A stretch of DNA of 60,000 bases. It comes from Tubulanus polymorphus. Its lineage: Eukaryota; Nemertea; Palaeonemertea; Tubulaniformes; Tubulanidae. The position numbers and the translations under genes were made by a program. Shown here piece by piece: positions 14,501-25,199 of the stretch; position 1 is the first letter of the stretch, and each line of letters opens with the position of its first letter. Location: positions 8,800,275 to 8,860,274 of the forward strand of contig NC_134032.1 in assembly GCF_964204645.1 (NCBI RefSeq), read 5' to 3'. The notes beneath the pieces were generated by a model. That model was not told the DNA's origin. It was given only the letters and a program-made list of their open reading frames with translations, and did not search any database.

Positions 14501-17500
14501 CATGAAATTACGTAACGATTTAATTCAAAACGAAACGCCGAAGGGGGATCTTTCATATAAGTATTATATGAATATTCGTTTAGAAGTCGCGTAAACTGCA
14601 TGACGCACTTAGTTACTGATGTCAGAGGTAAATGTTAGTTTGATACAAATCTTTTTCGTCAAGCTATTACATTACTTGTTTGAATTCATGATATTAATTT
14701 GAAATGACAATATGAAAGACGGCTACGTAGTTGATACTGGTTATATATGTGTCGTTGCTCGTCAACAAGAAACCCCATTATTTCACTAAACATCTTAATG
14801 AGATATTTCCATGTTGTTAACGTCATATTTTGAGAGCTAGTGCTCAATAATTCTATGAATTTGAATGGCGAGGGATTTTGTCGAAAATTTTGAGGGAGCA
14901 TATCTTGTTTAGTTTAATCGCGTAAATCACAATGAAATATAATATTCGTCCTCATTTTGGTTATCTCGACACAGAGACAAAGACAGCCTTCCTTGTGTAT
15001 AAGCAGTCACCGATTCTTGAAGACAAGTGTCTATGCTTGGAGTAATCATTTGGCAAATGATTACTCCAAGGTCTATGCAAGGAGATATTTCGATGATATC
15101 ATAGGGTTGGGCAGTGACACAGCATACAATTCGAGCCGTGTACGGGATCGCATTGTGGACAAAATTGCCTTAAGCCCGATGTTGTATTTTGTGTTCAGGG
15201 CAATTCGGAAGACGAAAGTCTGGAAACGGAAGATTCCGGAACAGTCTGGAAGAACAGACCTCCGTTAGCTGACCAGGACATCGTGAACAGACTCGACCAG
15301 AAAAAACTGAAACTCGTAAGTGGAAAAACTAACCTCCAAAAATTCATCCAGAGCAAGTTCTTCGTGTCAAACGTGAACCATAGACTTTGATTGAGCGGTT
15401 GCCTCCGTGATTCCTCGCTTGCCAGCGCAGTGAAACTCTTTGCGTATACAAAGAGGGAATACTGAAAATTATTTTGTTGAATATTTTGTGTTCGAAATTT
15501 TGTCAAAATGAGCAAAGAATGAATTTTCTTGAGATCGAAAAATTGTGCGGTAATTTTCACCGGCGTTTTGTTTTGACAGTTGAGTAGTGACCCGGATGTG
15601 GCGTTGCTAGATTTGGAAATATCGCGGATACGACACAAGCTGAACGAGATCGATAAACGAATCGATCATTTGGAAGGTAATGAATCATACAATAAATGGG
15701 GATGAAAAATACGGGTGGGGGTTACCAGTAGGTGGAATCAAATGATAGGAGGAGGGAAGAACCCAGGTGGATTGATGGTTCTTCGTATATCACTATATCA
15801 TATCACTTATATCGCTTAACTTAATGTCCGCCTCTATAAACCTTAGACAAATGTTTCAGCAATAGTTAGGCGAATTTAGCAAAACGAATTCGGTTCTGAG
15901 TACCATATGAGTACCGTATTTATCGACGAAAATGTACTCGTTTTCGAGTATGGTACTCGGCACATTTATCCAAGGAACTCAATTTTGGGTACTCTACCCG
16001 CCTTACCGCGCTAAGACAGCATGGTATCCCTGGGTGGTATACCTGAAACAAAGAAAATGGCGGCGACTCATCTACACTTCGGCTATATTTGTTGAAAAAG
16101 AAAATCAACATAACTCATTAATCCACAATTAGATACTCGGAATCTAGTACCCTATACTCGTCAAGTGCCGTGCCCAGAATTAAGTACGCCCCAATAAATT
16201 CGCCTAAAATGTAAAGTTGAGCCTCGTTGATCATTGCGGGCAAAAGTGAAATTGTCGTATTAAAACTGGTTTCGTATTACACACAAATCGTAACTGATGT
16301 TATCTGGGACATGCTGCTGGAAATCATCGCGATAAATGGGTTTCGTCTAAAACGGAATCGCATTTACGAGGTTCAACCGTATTTCCTTTTGTTCAAATAC
16401 GTTGTGCTGTAGTATATCAATGCATTTTTCGAGATTTTAACTTGGACCTCGTCGCTTCGAAAACCGACTACACATCAGTAGTTTACCAGTCATGTACGAA
16501 CCTATATTTTGTGATTTGCGCATGTGTAATTCATGTGCGGCAGCTATAAACTAATCGTTATTTCACTTGCGATAAAAAAAACGGAAAAATTATCCAAGTC
16601 AGATGGAACAATTTGAATCTGATATCGAAAGTGCCGAGCGGAGTTTTTTTGTTTCCAGGTCGGTATCTATGTTAATGCTCATGTCACGCCTTTATTTTTA
16701 TTTGTTTACTTCCCGTAGACCAGAGAACGCTTCTGAATTTATACGCGCGTGAGATCCACCAGCAGGAGCAGACATACGGAATCAGAGACGAGTACAAGCG
16801 AAAACAGAGTTTGCTCTTTCAAACTCTTCATCCTCAGCCGGTGAGTTACAGCGGCATCTTGTGCACACAAATCGTCCCCACTGCTGTTCATCAAAAATAC
16901 CCCCTTGAAGACTTCCAGAAGAGATAACTGCCTCCATAAATCACCCTATGACATCATCAAACTACCCGTATAGAAATTTCCAGAACAGATGACTACCATC
17001 CCTATGAAATCATCTTAAGTCTTCTCAACATCCGGAAAAGGTTGCTGCATTCACGATCTCCCCCTCAGACATCATCAAATTACCCCTGGATGCCCTTTCA
17101 GAAAAGATAGCCCTCTGCACAAAATCTTCCTATGACATGGCTGTCTTCAAAGATTAATTTTCCCCAATGACATCATCAACATTCGTTCAATTTGCTTTTT
17201 TTACATACGAATAGCGCTCGCAAAAAGAATGTTTATAATGAAAAGTGTGTACAAGTGCGATGTTTTTACAATTTTGTAGGATTATGAGATGAATTTGTCG
17301 GAGTTGGAAGAGGCTTTGAAGATCATCAACCACAACCTCATCACCGAAAATGAGTTGAAATTCGTAATCCACGTGAGTAATTATAGGTGGCACTGATTCT
17401 GTTGAAAAATGAAACGAGACGGATAGTACTTTATAGTTTAACTAGTGTATTTTACACACGAGCTTTCGCTACTAGTGCATAGTGGCTTCATCAGGTGCGA

Positions 17501-20219
17501 ATTCGCCCGATAAAACTACTTTAAAGTTTAGTTGCGAAGACTCTTGCGAACGCCTTTTACTTGTTATATGCGCAATCATTGGGCAAGGCAGTCTCAGGCC
17601 AACATAAGCATGATTCATATTTATCAGAAAACCTTATAGTGTTTTCATGGCGAAGAATTCCACAGTAATAACGAAAATATATTACAAAGACCGAAAATGT
17701 TTCCTCGAGTTAGTAGTTTGTCATCCTCCCTCGGCCAGGGATTCGAATCTGATGGCATTGCTACACTCAGCCACGGCACGAACCCCTGTCGCACTACCGG
17801 GTACGCAGGTACGTATGTGCAGCTTTGCCACACGAGAACTTGCGGCACCAATCAGATTGCTCGATGTATAATTGGAGGTAAATTTCAAGGAAGAACTATA
17901 AACGGAAAAACCCGGCGCTAATATAAAACGGGATATCTGATTGGCTAGTAATCATCTAAGGCCAAATTTGGTTTCCGTATCTAGTCGACTAGTAGTCGGA
18001 ACTAATAACCGAATGCGCTTGATTTTCGAACTATTTCCGGAATATAGTTCCGACTAACGGACATTCGGTTTCCTTTAGTTCGACTAGTCGACTAACTCAG
18101 ATAACCGAAGGTGACCTAAGCTGTGCGTGTAGCTGCGCACTCCGTCTAGTGCGGCAGGGTTTCGTACCGTGACAATCTCGATACCATCATGCCATCGAAC
18201 CCTGCCGGGGGAGGATGGTAATTTGTTCGACGTTTCGACTATATTCTATAGTCATTTCCAGGAAAACCGACAGCTATACATCCTACGCATTTTCACTTTA
18301 GGTCTATTAATCACGTACCGTATTTTAATCTTATTGTGAATCTGAAATAAGCTCATTGTTTACAGTAAATAATGCAATATTCTCCTGTCATGCCTAAACA
18401 TATCCACATTATAGGTATTTGAACTGCTAGTAGATTGGGCGACTAATTCATACAATGGATTCTTTTAAACGACGTTTTGCGGTGTCAAAAGTCTTATCAC
18501 GGTAATCTACGGATGTCGTGATGAACGGATATACGATAGCTGTCGCCGGGGCGGATCTTGCCTAGGTTTCTTACTACTCATCTGTGGAAGGGCAACTACA
18601 TCTTCGTCCAATACGGGGGTCAGTAGACGCTCCCCAAAAGAATTTTGAAGGTGAAGTTTTAGGGGTCTGGAATGCAATTCGAGCACATCTGGGGCATCGA
18701 ATCTATCAACATAATATGCCATTTTGTTTCATTTATAAAAGAAATAAGAAGTTTACCACATTTGGATTATTGAAATATTGACCGTTTCTATTACTGTGAC
18801 GAACAATTTGAAAAGTAGAAGGGTATTTCCACAAACCTGGGAACCGCTGTTAGCGGAGTAGTAGCGGTAGGCTGCATCCGCCCTTGTGCCGTTAGAACCG
18901 CAGAATATTCTTTTCTCTGGTCGATCATCTCCTGCCTTATACCACAGCGCGCCCATTACATGACATTTGGGATTCGATAAAACTATGGAATAATTTGTCT
19001 TAAGATGATATGTCAAGAAAGTTTACTCCAAGGAAAACTGAAGTTATCGTTGTTTTACGATAGAGAAATTAAAAAGAAAATCTGAGTCACCTTAGAATAA
19101 TCGAGATTAATTTATTTCATGGACATCCCTTTTTGTATTGTAAATCCAATCAGTGGATTGAATAAGAATGGAATACCGGCACCGCTACTGCCGCAATCGA
19201 AGATTCCACGTATGGCAGGCGAAGATCCGCCAGGTTCGCTAGTGGTTACACGGTTACATTGTTTCGATTTCTTCTACATTTCAATTGAATTCGAATCAGC
19301 TTTTCTCATTAGTAAGTCAATTCCCAGCAAAACAGCAAAAGTATACCGTACACTCATCGGGAACGCCAGCCTCATTTCTATTTGACGACCTGTTTTACAT
19401 TACATTTGGGAGCCAAGTCTAGTTCTAAAAGACAAGTCCAGTTCAAAGTTCTTTTGAAAATCAACTAATTTTCAGTAAGTATAATAATAATAATAATAAG
19501 ATAAATGTATTCATCCTGACAATTTCAATTGTATAAGGATATAGAAAAACATACATATTAATACACTGTAAACAACATATATTTACAGAACATTTCAATA
19601 TCTATAATATCCAATGATAATTTAGGGTCCATCGTATTCAAAAGCTTGTAGCATTTAGCTCGGTTGGATTTTCGTGTAATACCTAGTAAGGTATTTTCTT
19701 CTCAGCTCGGTGCGAGAATGACAGATCATTAGATAAAGGTATCCATCAAGAATTTCACCTGAATTACATATTGTACATGGTCTTTCTTCTTTCTTTTTCG
19801 TTTTTCTATCCGTCTCAATCGGTAAACAATGATTATTGGCACGGTATCGTAGTAGCACAAATAGTGACACTATTTTGGCAGTAACTCTAAAAGGTATTTT
19901 TAAGACTCGGAATTCTTTCTAACCAGTCTATAATTACAATGGGTATCTTTGGTATGTAGCCATTTCATTCCGCCACTGTTGAATAAATGGATTTTAAGGA
20001 ATAATTTCGTATTATATAAGTGTATTCCTGTTACGCCATCTGGTGTGTGTCGGTGTACCCAATTGGGCGTCACGTATCGGCTTCCAACTTTCGTTATTCA
20101 AATTTTTCCGCAAAATAATTTAAGTATTGCCTTTTTCGTCGACAAAGTATAAAAGATGATACACAACGAAACTGAATTAACTAAATGATTAAATGTGAAT
20201 GCCGCACCTACATTTAAAG

Positions 20220-20280
<61 letters not shown>

Positions 20281-23200
20281 GGATCTGGGTGGATTGCTAG
20301 GGCGTTCACCGGAAAACACATAAAATGAACAACACGACGAGGATTTAATAACTAGTTGTGTTCGCACGTCACATTCTAATAGGTGTATCACCGCCCTTTC
20401 CAGGCTCAACTGTGTTGACCCTTATAGAACGTTTCTGAAAGTAACTTTCGGTCAGCTCTTGTTGGCACAAATTGTAACCACTGGATATAAACAGATGATA
20501 TTTTGTCATCAGGATGGAAATAGGGGTTGGAATTGATATGGCAAGTTTCGTCCATCAGTTCCTAGCCGTATGGGACTCCTGGGAGAAAAGGTGCAACATT
20601 TCAATGAATTTTCCCCGCTTATCGATGCTTGACCTTGTTTCTGGATAATGACATTACTGGGAAAGCCCTTCAGAAGGGTATCACTTGGAAAGCTGTTTAA
20701 ATGGGTAAACCGAATCATCAAAGCTGTACATGCTGACTACGCAGTGCACCAGGATTTCTTCTTTATCAGCTGCTGACGCGTTTTGTTATCGCAAGTCCGA
20801 AAACAAATCCATTTTTTGGTGCTCAAAAATAAAATGTACTAAGTTGATCCTACTAGAAAAAAATTCACCAGCATTCATCAGAGCTCCTACGACGATGTAC
20901 GTATTGAAGTGAAAGACCGATAGTGGGGAATTCCCAGGAAACCGCAATAAATATAGTGGATATTTTTAAAAATCCCATTTTCTTTCGTGCACTAAGTGCC
21001 TTCTATAAATATTAACCCTCCTCTTAGAAAAGTGTGTACGCTTTGAGCTCACCCCAACCCTCCCCTTCCTTCCCCTGTACGCTTTTGTACGGATTTCTAA
21101 AACGATCCCCCTTCTATATGCGTGCATCGTTTTTGCACGGCCTCTAAGTACTCTGCTGCCTGTACATTCCCCTCAAACAGTCAACGTTTTGAGTGAGCCA
21201 TCTCCCTCAACCAACTTTCTGGTCTGTACTTACCCTCAGACAATCGTCCGCCTGTACCTACCTATCCCATTAGACAAACCCCGCAGAGTGAACATACCCA
21301 TCAGAAGATGACTATTAGTTTATAGTCGAAACGTCGCATCGGTATAAACTATCAGCTTGATGTGGAAACTTTTCCGGCTTCATCTTCCTCGTCGCGTTAG
21401 TCTTAATTGTAACGTCAAAGCGCGGATATAGTGTTTTATTATAGCTAAACAGGCCGATACGTTACTGCTGCGTGAATATACAGGGCGTAAATGTCAAACA
21501 ATTCAAAACGTAAATACGTTTTTACGTAAAATAGATTTTATCGAATCGAACCTTTTTCTCTATATCATCGAAGAATGGACGATCCTACAATTTTCGTCAG
21601 CGTGTTTCATACAATCCCACACTACGAACATTTACCATCCCTTTACTTCATAATTGTATATATTGAATGATTTCCTATGTGACGTAGCGGGATGGAACAT
21701 TTAGAATTTGATAATTGATAATGAGCCAAATTGTCGGTTTTCGATTCGAAATTTTCTATTACTGTTGAAATCTGCAAGGGTCAGTTGCTCGAAAACTGCA
21801 ATTAACCGGTGGATCGTTGACATAGTGATAACATCAATGATCATTTATTCCACCCAAAATCCATATAAAATATGCTGATTTGCTTTGCATCATATATAAA
21901 AAGAGAATATAGAAAGAGACTAAAAACTAAAACGAGTTTAAAAGCTTTGAAGAAAAAATGGGTTTTCAGCTTAGATTTGAAAATATCGATTGAAGTGACA
22001 ATCAAAAGTTCATTGTAACTATGGTATTCATCCACCGGTTATCTTTAACCAAACTTTGAGCAACTGGTTCCTGGAGTTCAACTACTCCGAAAAACAACCG
22101 ATCGTTTAACATTTCAGACGACATCTACGCGTGACGTCATATTGGCCGCCATGAGCGGAGAGGTATCCGAAGTAAAAAGCCACATGCAGGCCAATATGAC
22201 TCGAGCGAAAAATACGCGCGGCAAAATTAGCTTCGGATGAAAATTGTGCTATTATTTCTATTATTTTGAAATGAAATTTGTTGATTTTCCTTGTTTTATG
22301 ACAGATTTTACAAATACCAGGGCGACATCGAATCAACGTGAAGCTGTTCAGCGCAGTAGCGGCGCTTTCCGAACGGGTTGCGCAACTAGAGTAAGTGAAA
22401 TATGCTTCGCCTCCTAGAATCCCTACATCCATAAATCCTACATCCAAAAACCCCCGATGACATTATCAATGGCTCTACCGACTCTTGAAGAAAAGATCGC
22501 TTCCTCTATTAGTCCCTTGCTATGACATCATCGAATTCGCTGTACCGACTATTCAAGAAAAAACGGCTGCCTCTATTAGACCCCTTGTGACATCATCGAA
22601 TTAACTGTTCCGACTTTTTAAGAAAAGTCCCTCTCTAAAAGTCCCCCTATGACATCATGTAAGAATAGCCATAAATATCGCAGCCTGTGATGTAACATCA
22701 GGTTAGGATCTCTGTATATATTTCCTCCGATACAAAAGTTTACAAAAATCTTACAACTATATAATGTTTGAATTTTGCAAATTGTCAGGCGTTTTCTTTA
22801 CACAATATACAGAATGTCAAATATAGCGTGATCGATGATTGTAGCCTCGTCGTGACGTATCTATATATTACGTGTAGTGTCATATCTTTCGTAGGCTCTT
22901 TTTCGTATTTAGAACAGAATCATCACGTTCTGAACACTATATATTCCATAGCAGCAGATTGGGGTTCAGTGTTACATATAGAAGTTCTTTTACATAGAAG
23001 TAGCAAGTTTTATCTGGAGTGGGTAATAATTGGTTAATGTCATAGAGAGGTCAGCATAATTTCTCAAAAGATCTATCGGGGTAAGGTCAGGAGGATTTTA
23101 AGGCAGTTATTATTCCTGGGCGTTTAGAAATAGGGATGAATTGTTAAAGGGAGACTATACCTTGTATTTTTCGACGGCCTTTTCCCCGAAAAGACCATTT

Positions 23201-24382
23201 CTACTGCTCGTAAATATGATTAAATATCGTATTTCTATTTCACGCAGTCCAATCATCAAGAAGCTCATAAACAAATTGGATTTCGAGGCGCTCGACGTCA
23301 AAATGGAACGATGCAAGGTACGAAAAATAAACACACCAGGACCCGGTTTCATAGACTGAGTATCAAAGTTATCCCTAGGGGTAAATCCTCAATTTGGGTG
23401 ACAGCCACCACAGTAGCAATGAGAAACCATAGACAAATAATAGACAAATTTCAAAATGTTCCCAGGGACTATTTTCTTCCGCATCTATGAAACCGGGCCC
23501 TGGAAAATAAAAGGAAGAAGCAAAATGTCAGAGTGTATGTGGGCTTAAAGTTGTTAGATAAGTTTTACGAACAAAAAAAAATGAACCGAGGCTGGTCTGA
23601 CATTGTGGTTGCGCAAGATTGGTTACAGAACTAAAATGAGCTTAGACCGGTGTCAAGTCGTTAGAGAGAGTTTAGAACCAAATTGAGCTTAGGCTTTTCT
23701 TTAATTAGCTAGATTGCCTATTGAAAGAACATGAGCTTAGACTAGTCTCAAGTTGTCAAAGTGACTATATTGGGCTAAAATGAGCTTTGATTGATCTGTA
23801 AGTTGTCAGATTGGTTATACGGCCAAATGAACTTACAATGGTTGTGCGTATAGATATATTGGTTTTAGAATCACTGTTAACTCTGACCTGTCTTACCTCT
23901 TAGAATGGTTATAGAATCAACAAGAAATTAGGCTTGTCTCCGCTTACAGAGTTTGGAGGAAATATCTTAAACTGTTGGCTTTTTTGTAGGAGCTGTTTTT
24001 CTTGTTGGACCAAGAAGATGTGGAGGTGGCGCCGGGTAAGGTAGCAGCTAGGAGTCTCGGAGTGGAACTGGCAGCCGGGGGATTATCCTCCGATCATACT
24101 AAATATGTAAGCATTTTACCGGAGCCGTCCAGTCTTTTGAAAATCATCCTTTCTAATAGAATTTTCGTTTTCGCTCACGTCGAACAATGAAACATAGGCC
24201 TATTATTGAAAAGTCGTTGCATTCAACTTTTTTCCACGTCATCGTTTCAGGTTGTGAATAAACTGAACCGCGAGACTAAGGGTGAAGTGGACTTCGTCGA
24301 TTTTTTGACCTACGTTCCGCTATTCATCGAAATACACGACCGAATCATCAGTGACCCTTTGAGTGAATACAGAAACTTCTAG
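5525..24382 (+). CDS. EF-hand-like coiled-coil protein, 17 exons, 5' incomplete
   Basis: Exons: 5525-5701, 7156-7218, 7684-7847, 8934-9167, 11536-11663, 12182-12301, 12706-12922, 13338-13440, 14177-14307, 15199-15315, 15580-15676, 16719-16840, 17280-17372, 22305-22390, 23248-23317, 23990-24106, 24251-24382. All are bounded by AG/GT and join in phase into about 722 codons ending in TAG. The first exon opens on an acceptor, so the true start lies upstream; its first in-frame ATG (5626) is an unlikely start. Residues 1-300 are acidic and Lys-rich and look disordered, with a polybasic block in exon 3. Exons 8 and 10-12 (about 368-402, 446-557) are Leu/Glu/Lys coiled-coil-like. The last 165 residues are EF-hand-like. 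There is no signal peptide or membrane segment, so an intracellular, perhaps cytoskeletal or ciliary, protein is likely (inference). I do not recognise the family. Confidence 0.8.
5702..7155. other. Intron 1 of the EF-hand-like gene
   Basis: This 1.45-kb intron has a GTAAAT donor and a TTTCCAG acceptor. It is locally GC-richer (6200-6700) than its surroundings. I see no repeats, RNA gene or alternative exon with support. Confidence 0.6.
8745..8890. repeat. Degenerate ~62-bp intronic repeat units
   Basis: Two to three diverged units carry the phrases GATGACCTAATCAAATT, CCTTCCAG and TGGCTACTTCCAT. They match the better-preserved arrays at 16895-17175 and 22425-22660. Confidence 0.4.
9800..10080 (+). 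mobile_element. tRNA-derived SINE
   Basis: A pol III A-box-like TGGTTAGCGCGG (9828-9839) precedes a perfect B box GGTTCGAATCC (9861-9871). The spacing (33 nt start to start) is shorter than in a tRNA gene (about 44), and no cloverleaf acceptor stem closes, so this is a SINE head and not a tRNA gene. A tRNA-unrelated body (CCCAAGACTTTTCCCC, CACTTAAGGCACCTTAAATC) follows. It lies in intron 4 of the EF-hand-like gene. Confidence 0.65.
10612..10957. mobile_element. tRNA-derived foldback element, copy 1
   Basis: The two ends are long imperfect inverted repeats of about 115 bp. The left end starts ATCCTCCCTCGGCAGGAATT and the right end finishes with the complement, GCCGGGGGAGGAT. Each arm holds a T-arm/acceptor-like stretch (GGTTCGAATCCCAGCC on the right arm), so the element looks like two tRNA-related SINE heads joined head to head around a central AT-rich spacer. 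A second copy lies at 17722-18217. Confidence 0.65.
11800..12060. repeat. ~62-bp intronic repeat array
   Basis: About four diverged units carry recurring phrases (TCCATGAATCCGTCTATGAT, CCGATAATATCGACATTACC, TATAGATCC, AAAGATTGCTGCCTTC). They match the arrays at 14395, 16895 and 22425. The array lies in intron 5 of the EF-hand-like gene. Confidence 0.5.
12379..12560 (+). repeat. ~72-bp tandem repeat, about 2.4 units
   Basis: Two full units start with TTGCAACAAGTGGAA / TTGTCACGAGTGGAA, share ATTGCCACAGTAGTTGAT, and are followed by a partial third unit. The array lies in intron 6 of the EF-hand-like gene, directly before exon 7. Confidence 0.55.
13100..13265 (-). repeat. Dispersed repeat with GCGAGGATCCGCCAGG core (reverse copy)
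   Basis: CACCTGGCGGATCCTCGCTT near 13226 is the reverse complement of the core seen at 19150-19460 and 29835-30150. The flanking TTCTACATTTC and TTTAATCG-type stretches also correspond. It lies in intron 7 of the EF-hand-like gene. Confidence 0.45.
14395..14515. repeat. ~62-bp intronic repeat, two units
   Basis: Two units share the order CCCATGACATCATCAAATT, CTATAGACC, TTCAGAAA-GATGACTGCCTCC. They belong to the same family as the arrays at 16895-17175 and 22425-22660 and lie in intron 9. Confidence 0.55.
15866..16207. mobile_element. MITE with 13-bp terminal inverted repeat
   Basis: The element starts TTAGGCGAATTTA and ends with its exact complement, TAAATTCGCCTAA. The interior has GAGTACC/GGTACTC inverted phrases. 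No protein is encoded. It is about 342 bp long and lies in intron 11 of the EF-hand-like gene. A target-site duplication is not clear. Confidence 0.6.
16895..17175. repeat. ~62-bp intronic repeat array, four to five units
   Basis: This is the best-populated array in the window. Units run TATGACATCATCAAACTACC, TATAGAA, CCAGAA-AGATGACT, CCTCCATAAATCACC with frequent substitutions. It occupies most of intron 12 of the EF-hand-like gene. Confidence 0.6.
17410..17515 (-). repeat. Terminal arm of the foldback family (inverted copy)
   Basis: It reads inward as GAGACGGATAGTACTTTATA, then ACGAGCTTTCGC, then GGCTTCATCAGG. On the minus strand this becomes CCTGATGAAGCC, a stem-loop, GCGAAAGCTCGTG. It matches the arms at 945-1027 and 34975-35690. 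No opposite arm was seen. Confidence 0.55.
17722..18217. mobile_element. tRNA-derived foldback element, copy 2 (interrupted)
   Basis: It aligns along its length with the element at 10612-10957: both start ATCCTCCCTCGGC, share CACTCAGCCACGGCACGAAC and GATCAGATTGCTCG/AATCAGATTGCTCG, and end GGGGGAGGAT. It is about 150 bp longer because another element (17961-18115) is inserted in its right half. It lies in the 4.9-kb intron 13. Confidence 0.7.
17961..18115. mobile_element. Nested foldback insertion with CTAAG duplication
   Basis: This 155-bp segment is absent from the sister copy at 10612-10957. It is bracketed by CTAAG (17956-17960 and 18116-18120), which fits a 5-bp target-site duplication. 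Its ends are imperfect inverted repeats sharing TAGTCGACTAGT and GGAACTA/TAGTTCC. It has no coding capacity, so it is a MITE-type insertion. Confidence 0.65.
18226..18272 (-). other. Stem-loop followed by GAAACGTCG (minus strand)
   Basis: Read on the minus strand, CCTGGAAAT is followed by GACTATA-GAA-TATAGTC (perfect 7-bp stem) and then GAAACGTCGAAC. The same plan occurs on the plus strand at 21302-21337. It resembles the ends of a transposable element family and lies directly beside foldback copy 2. Confidence 0.45.
19150..19460 (+). repeat. Dispersed ~300-bp repeat with GATCCGCCAGG core
   Basis: It shares, in order, the CGCTACTGC phrase, GGCAGGCGAAGATCCGCCAG, a CTACRTTTCAATT phrase, a GGGAGCC phrase and AAAGTTC with the copy at 29835-30150. 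It lies in intron 13. No coding capacity or terminal repeats were seen. Confidence 0.5.
19483..20160 (-). mobile_element. Decayed 3' end of a non-LTR retrotransposon
   Basis: On the minus strand a frame at 19655-19870 carries RPCTICNSGEI followed by a CHS motif. This resembles the Cys-x2-Cys ... His/Cys segment near the C terminus of many invertebrate non-LTR polyproteins. Upstream coding-like stretches (MKWLHTKDTHCNYRL) are in shifted frames with stops. The 3' end runs into a (TTA)n tail at 19483-19500, typical of such elements. It is dead and 5'-truncated. Confidence 0.5.
20221..20276. repeat. (TA)n microsatellite
   Basis: A run of about 28 TA dinucleotides lies in intron 13 of the EF-hand-like gene. 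Open frames through it are artefacts of the repeat. Confidence 0.95.
21302..21340 (+). other. Stem-loop followed by GAAACGTCG (plus strand)
   Basis: CAGAAGAT is followed by GACTAT-TAGTTT-ATAGTC and then GAAACGTCGC. This is the same architecture as the minus-strand copy at 18226-18272 and related to the stem-loop at 2317. It follows a C-rich low-complexity stretch (21040-21290), so it may be the end of a degraded element. Confidence 0.45.
22425..22660. repeat. ~62-bp intronic repeat array, four units
   Basis: Units contain CCGATGACATTATCAATGG, CTATGACATCATCGAATT, TACCGACT-TTCAAGAAAA and TGCCTCTATTAG. They are close relatives of the arrays in introns 5, 9 and 12. It lies at the start of intron 14. 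Confidence 0.55.
23535..23970. repeat. Degenerate ~60-bp tandem repeat
   Basis: Diverged units carry AAAATGAGCTTAGAC, GTCTCAAGTTGTCA and GATTGGTTATA phrases, repeated about six times before exon 16. This family is distinct from the GACATCATC arrays. Confidence 0.45.
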
Positions 24383-25199
24383 AAATATACGAATGTGGCA
24401 TCTTATGCGAATATATGAACTTCTTGAATGAACAGAAGCGACCTTTAGTGATAATTTACGAACTACTACATAGATGAATGCCTAATATGGAAGCAGACGT
24501 TGACCTCTATCTATCGGGATTACAGCGATGAAAAGGGCTTATAAGCCGAAAAATGGCAGGTCCACACCGCCAAGATGGGTCTGGAAATCTTTTTGAAATT
24601 TCATACAATTTCCAGGCATTTGAGGGACATTTATTTAAGCGCCAAATCTTGCGGTTGCGGACTGCCTGTCTAATTAGTTGCGGGTCGAAAAAGCGGGATT
24701 GTCTCTATACACTTGTTGTCGTTGTTCTAGCGATCATCGTGATGGCCGCATTGGCAGAATTTAGAAAAACGCAGTGAGATTCTCATCGAGTTCAGTTCGA
24801 CTCCTTTATTAGATATTTCACTTGTTTTCATAGATACAACGGCAGTTTCCATATTGATAAGTATGTTCTCATCATTATGATCATTATGCGTGATGGGGCT
24901 AGGGGTGATTAAAAAGGCACTGTTGTCTGCAAGGGAGGGAGGGGTTGAAAATCGGCTCTTACTGCGTACGTACTAAAAAGGAGATCTAAAAAGATCACAC
25001 ATTGAAGTGACCCATAGAGCGACATCTAGAATACGGTAAATACAACGAGAACCGACCACCTCTGGTGTGCTCTATCAGATGGGAGATTTCAAGTTATGTA
25101 AAACTCAAGATACCGTGATTTTGCACTTGTATCAGTGTGTAGAATACACTTGTAACTTGAATGGCTTCCAGTAGAAATAAATACTCCTGAAAAAAAAAA
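24383..25199 (+). other. Probable 3' UTR and downstream flank of the EF-hand-like gene
   Basis: No further exon is needed after the TAG at 24380-24382. The first clear AATAAA is at 25176-25181, with an A-run at 25189-25199 that could reflect a cleavage site or a decayed retroposed tail. A short frame at 24553-24777 has a hydrophobic C-terminal stretch but no other support. Confidence 0.4.

Larger units (their letters stand above)
17280..24382 (+). other. C-terminal EF-hand-like module of the 17-exon gene
   Basis: Exons 13-17 encode alternating amphipathic helices. The last clear loop, NRETKGEVDFVD, fits the 12-residue EF-hand pattern: Asn at 1, Gly at 6, Val at 8 and Asp at 12, but Lys at 5 where an acidic or Asn ligand is usual. 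The preceding loop (DQEDVEVAPGKV) is more degenerate and lacks the Gly spacing. Calcium binding is therefore uncertain. The protein ends 23 residues later in SDPLSEYRNF. The intron between exons 13 and 14 is 4.9 kb and full of transposon remains. Confidence 0.6.
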
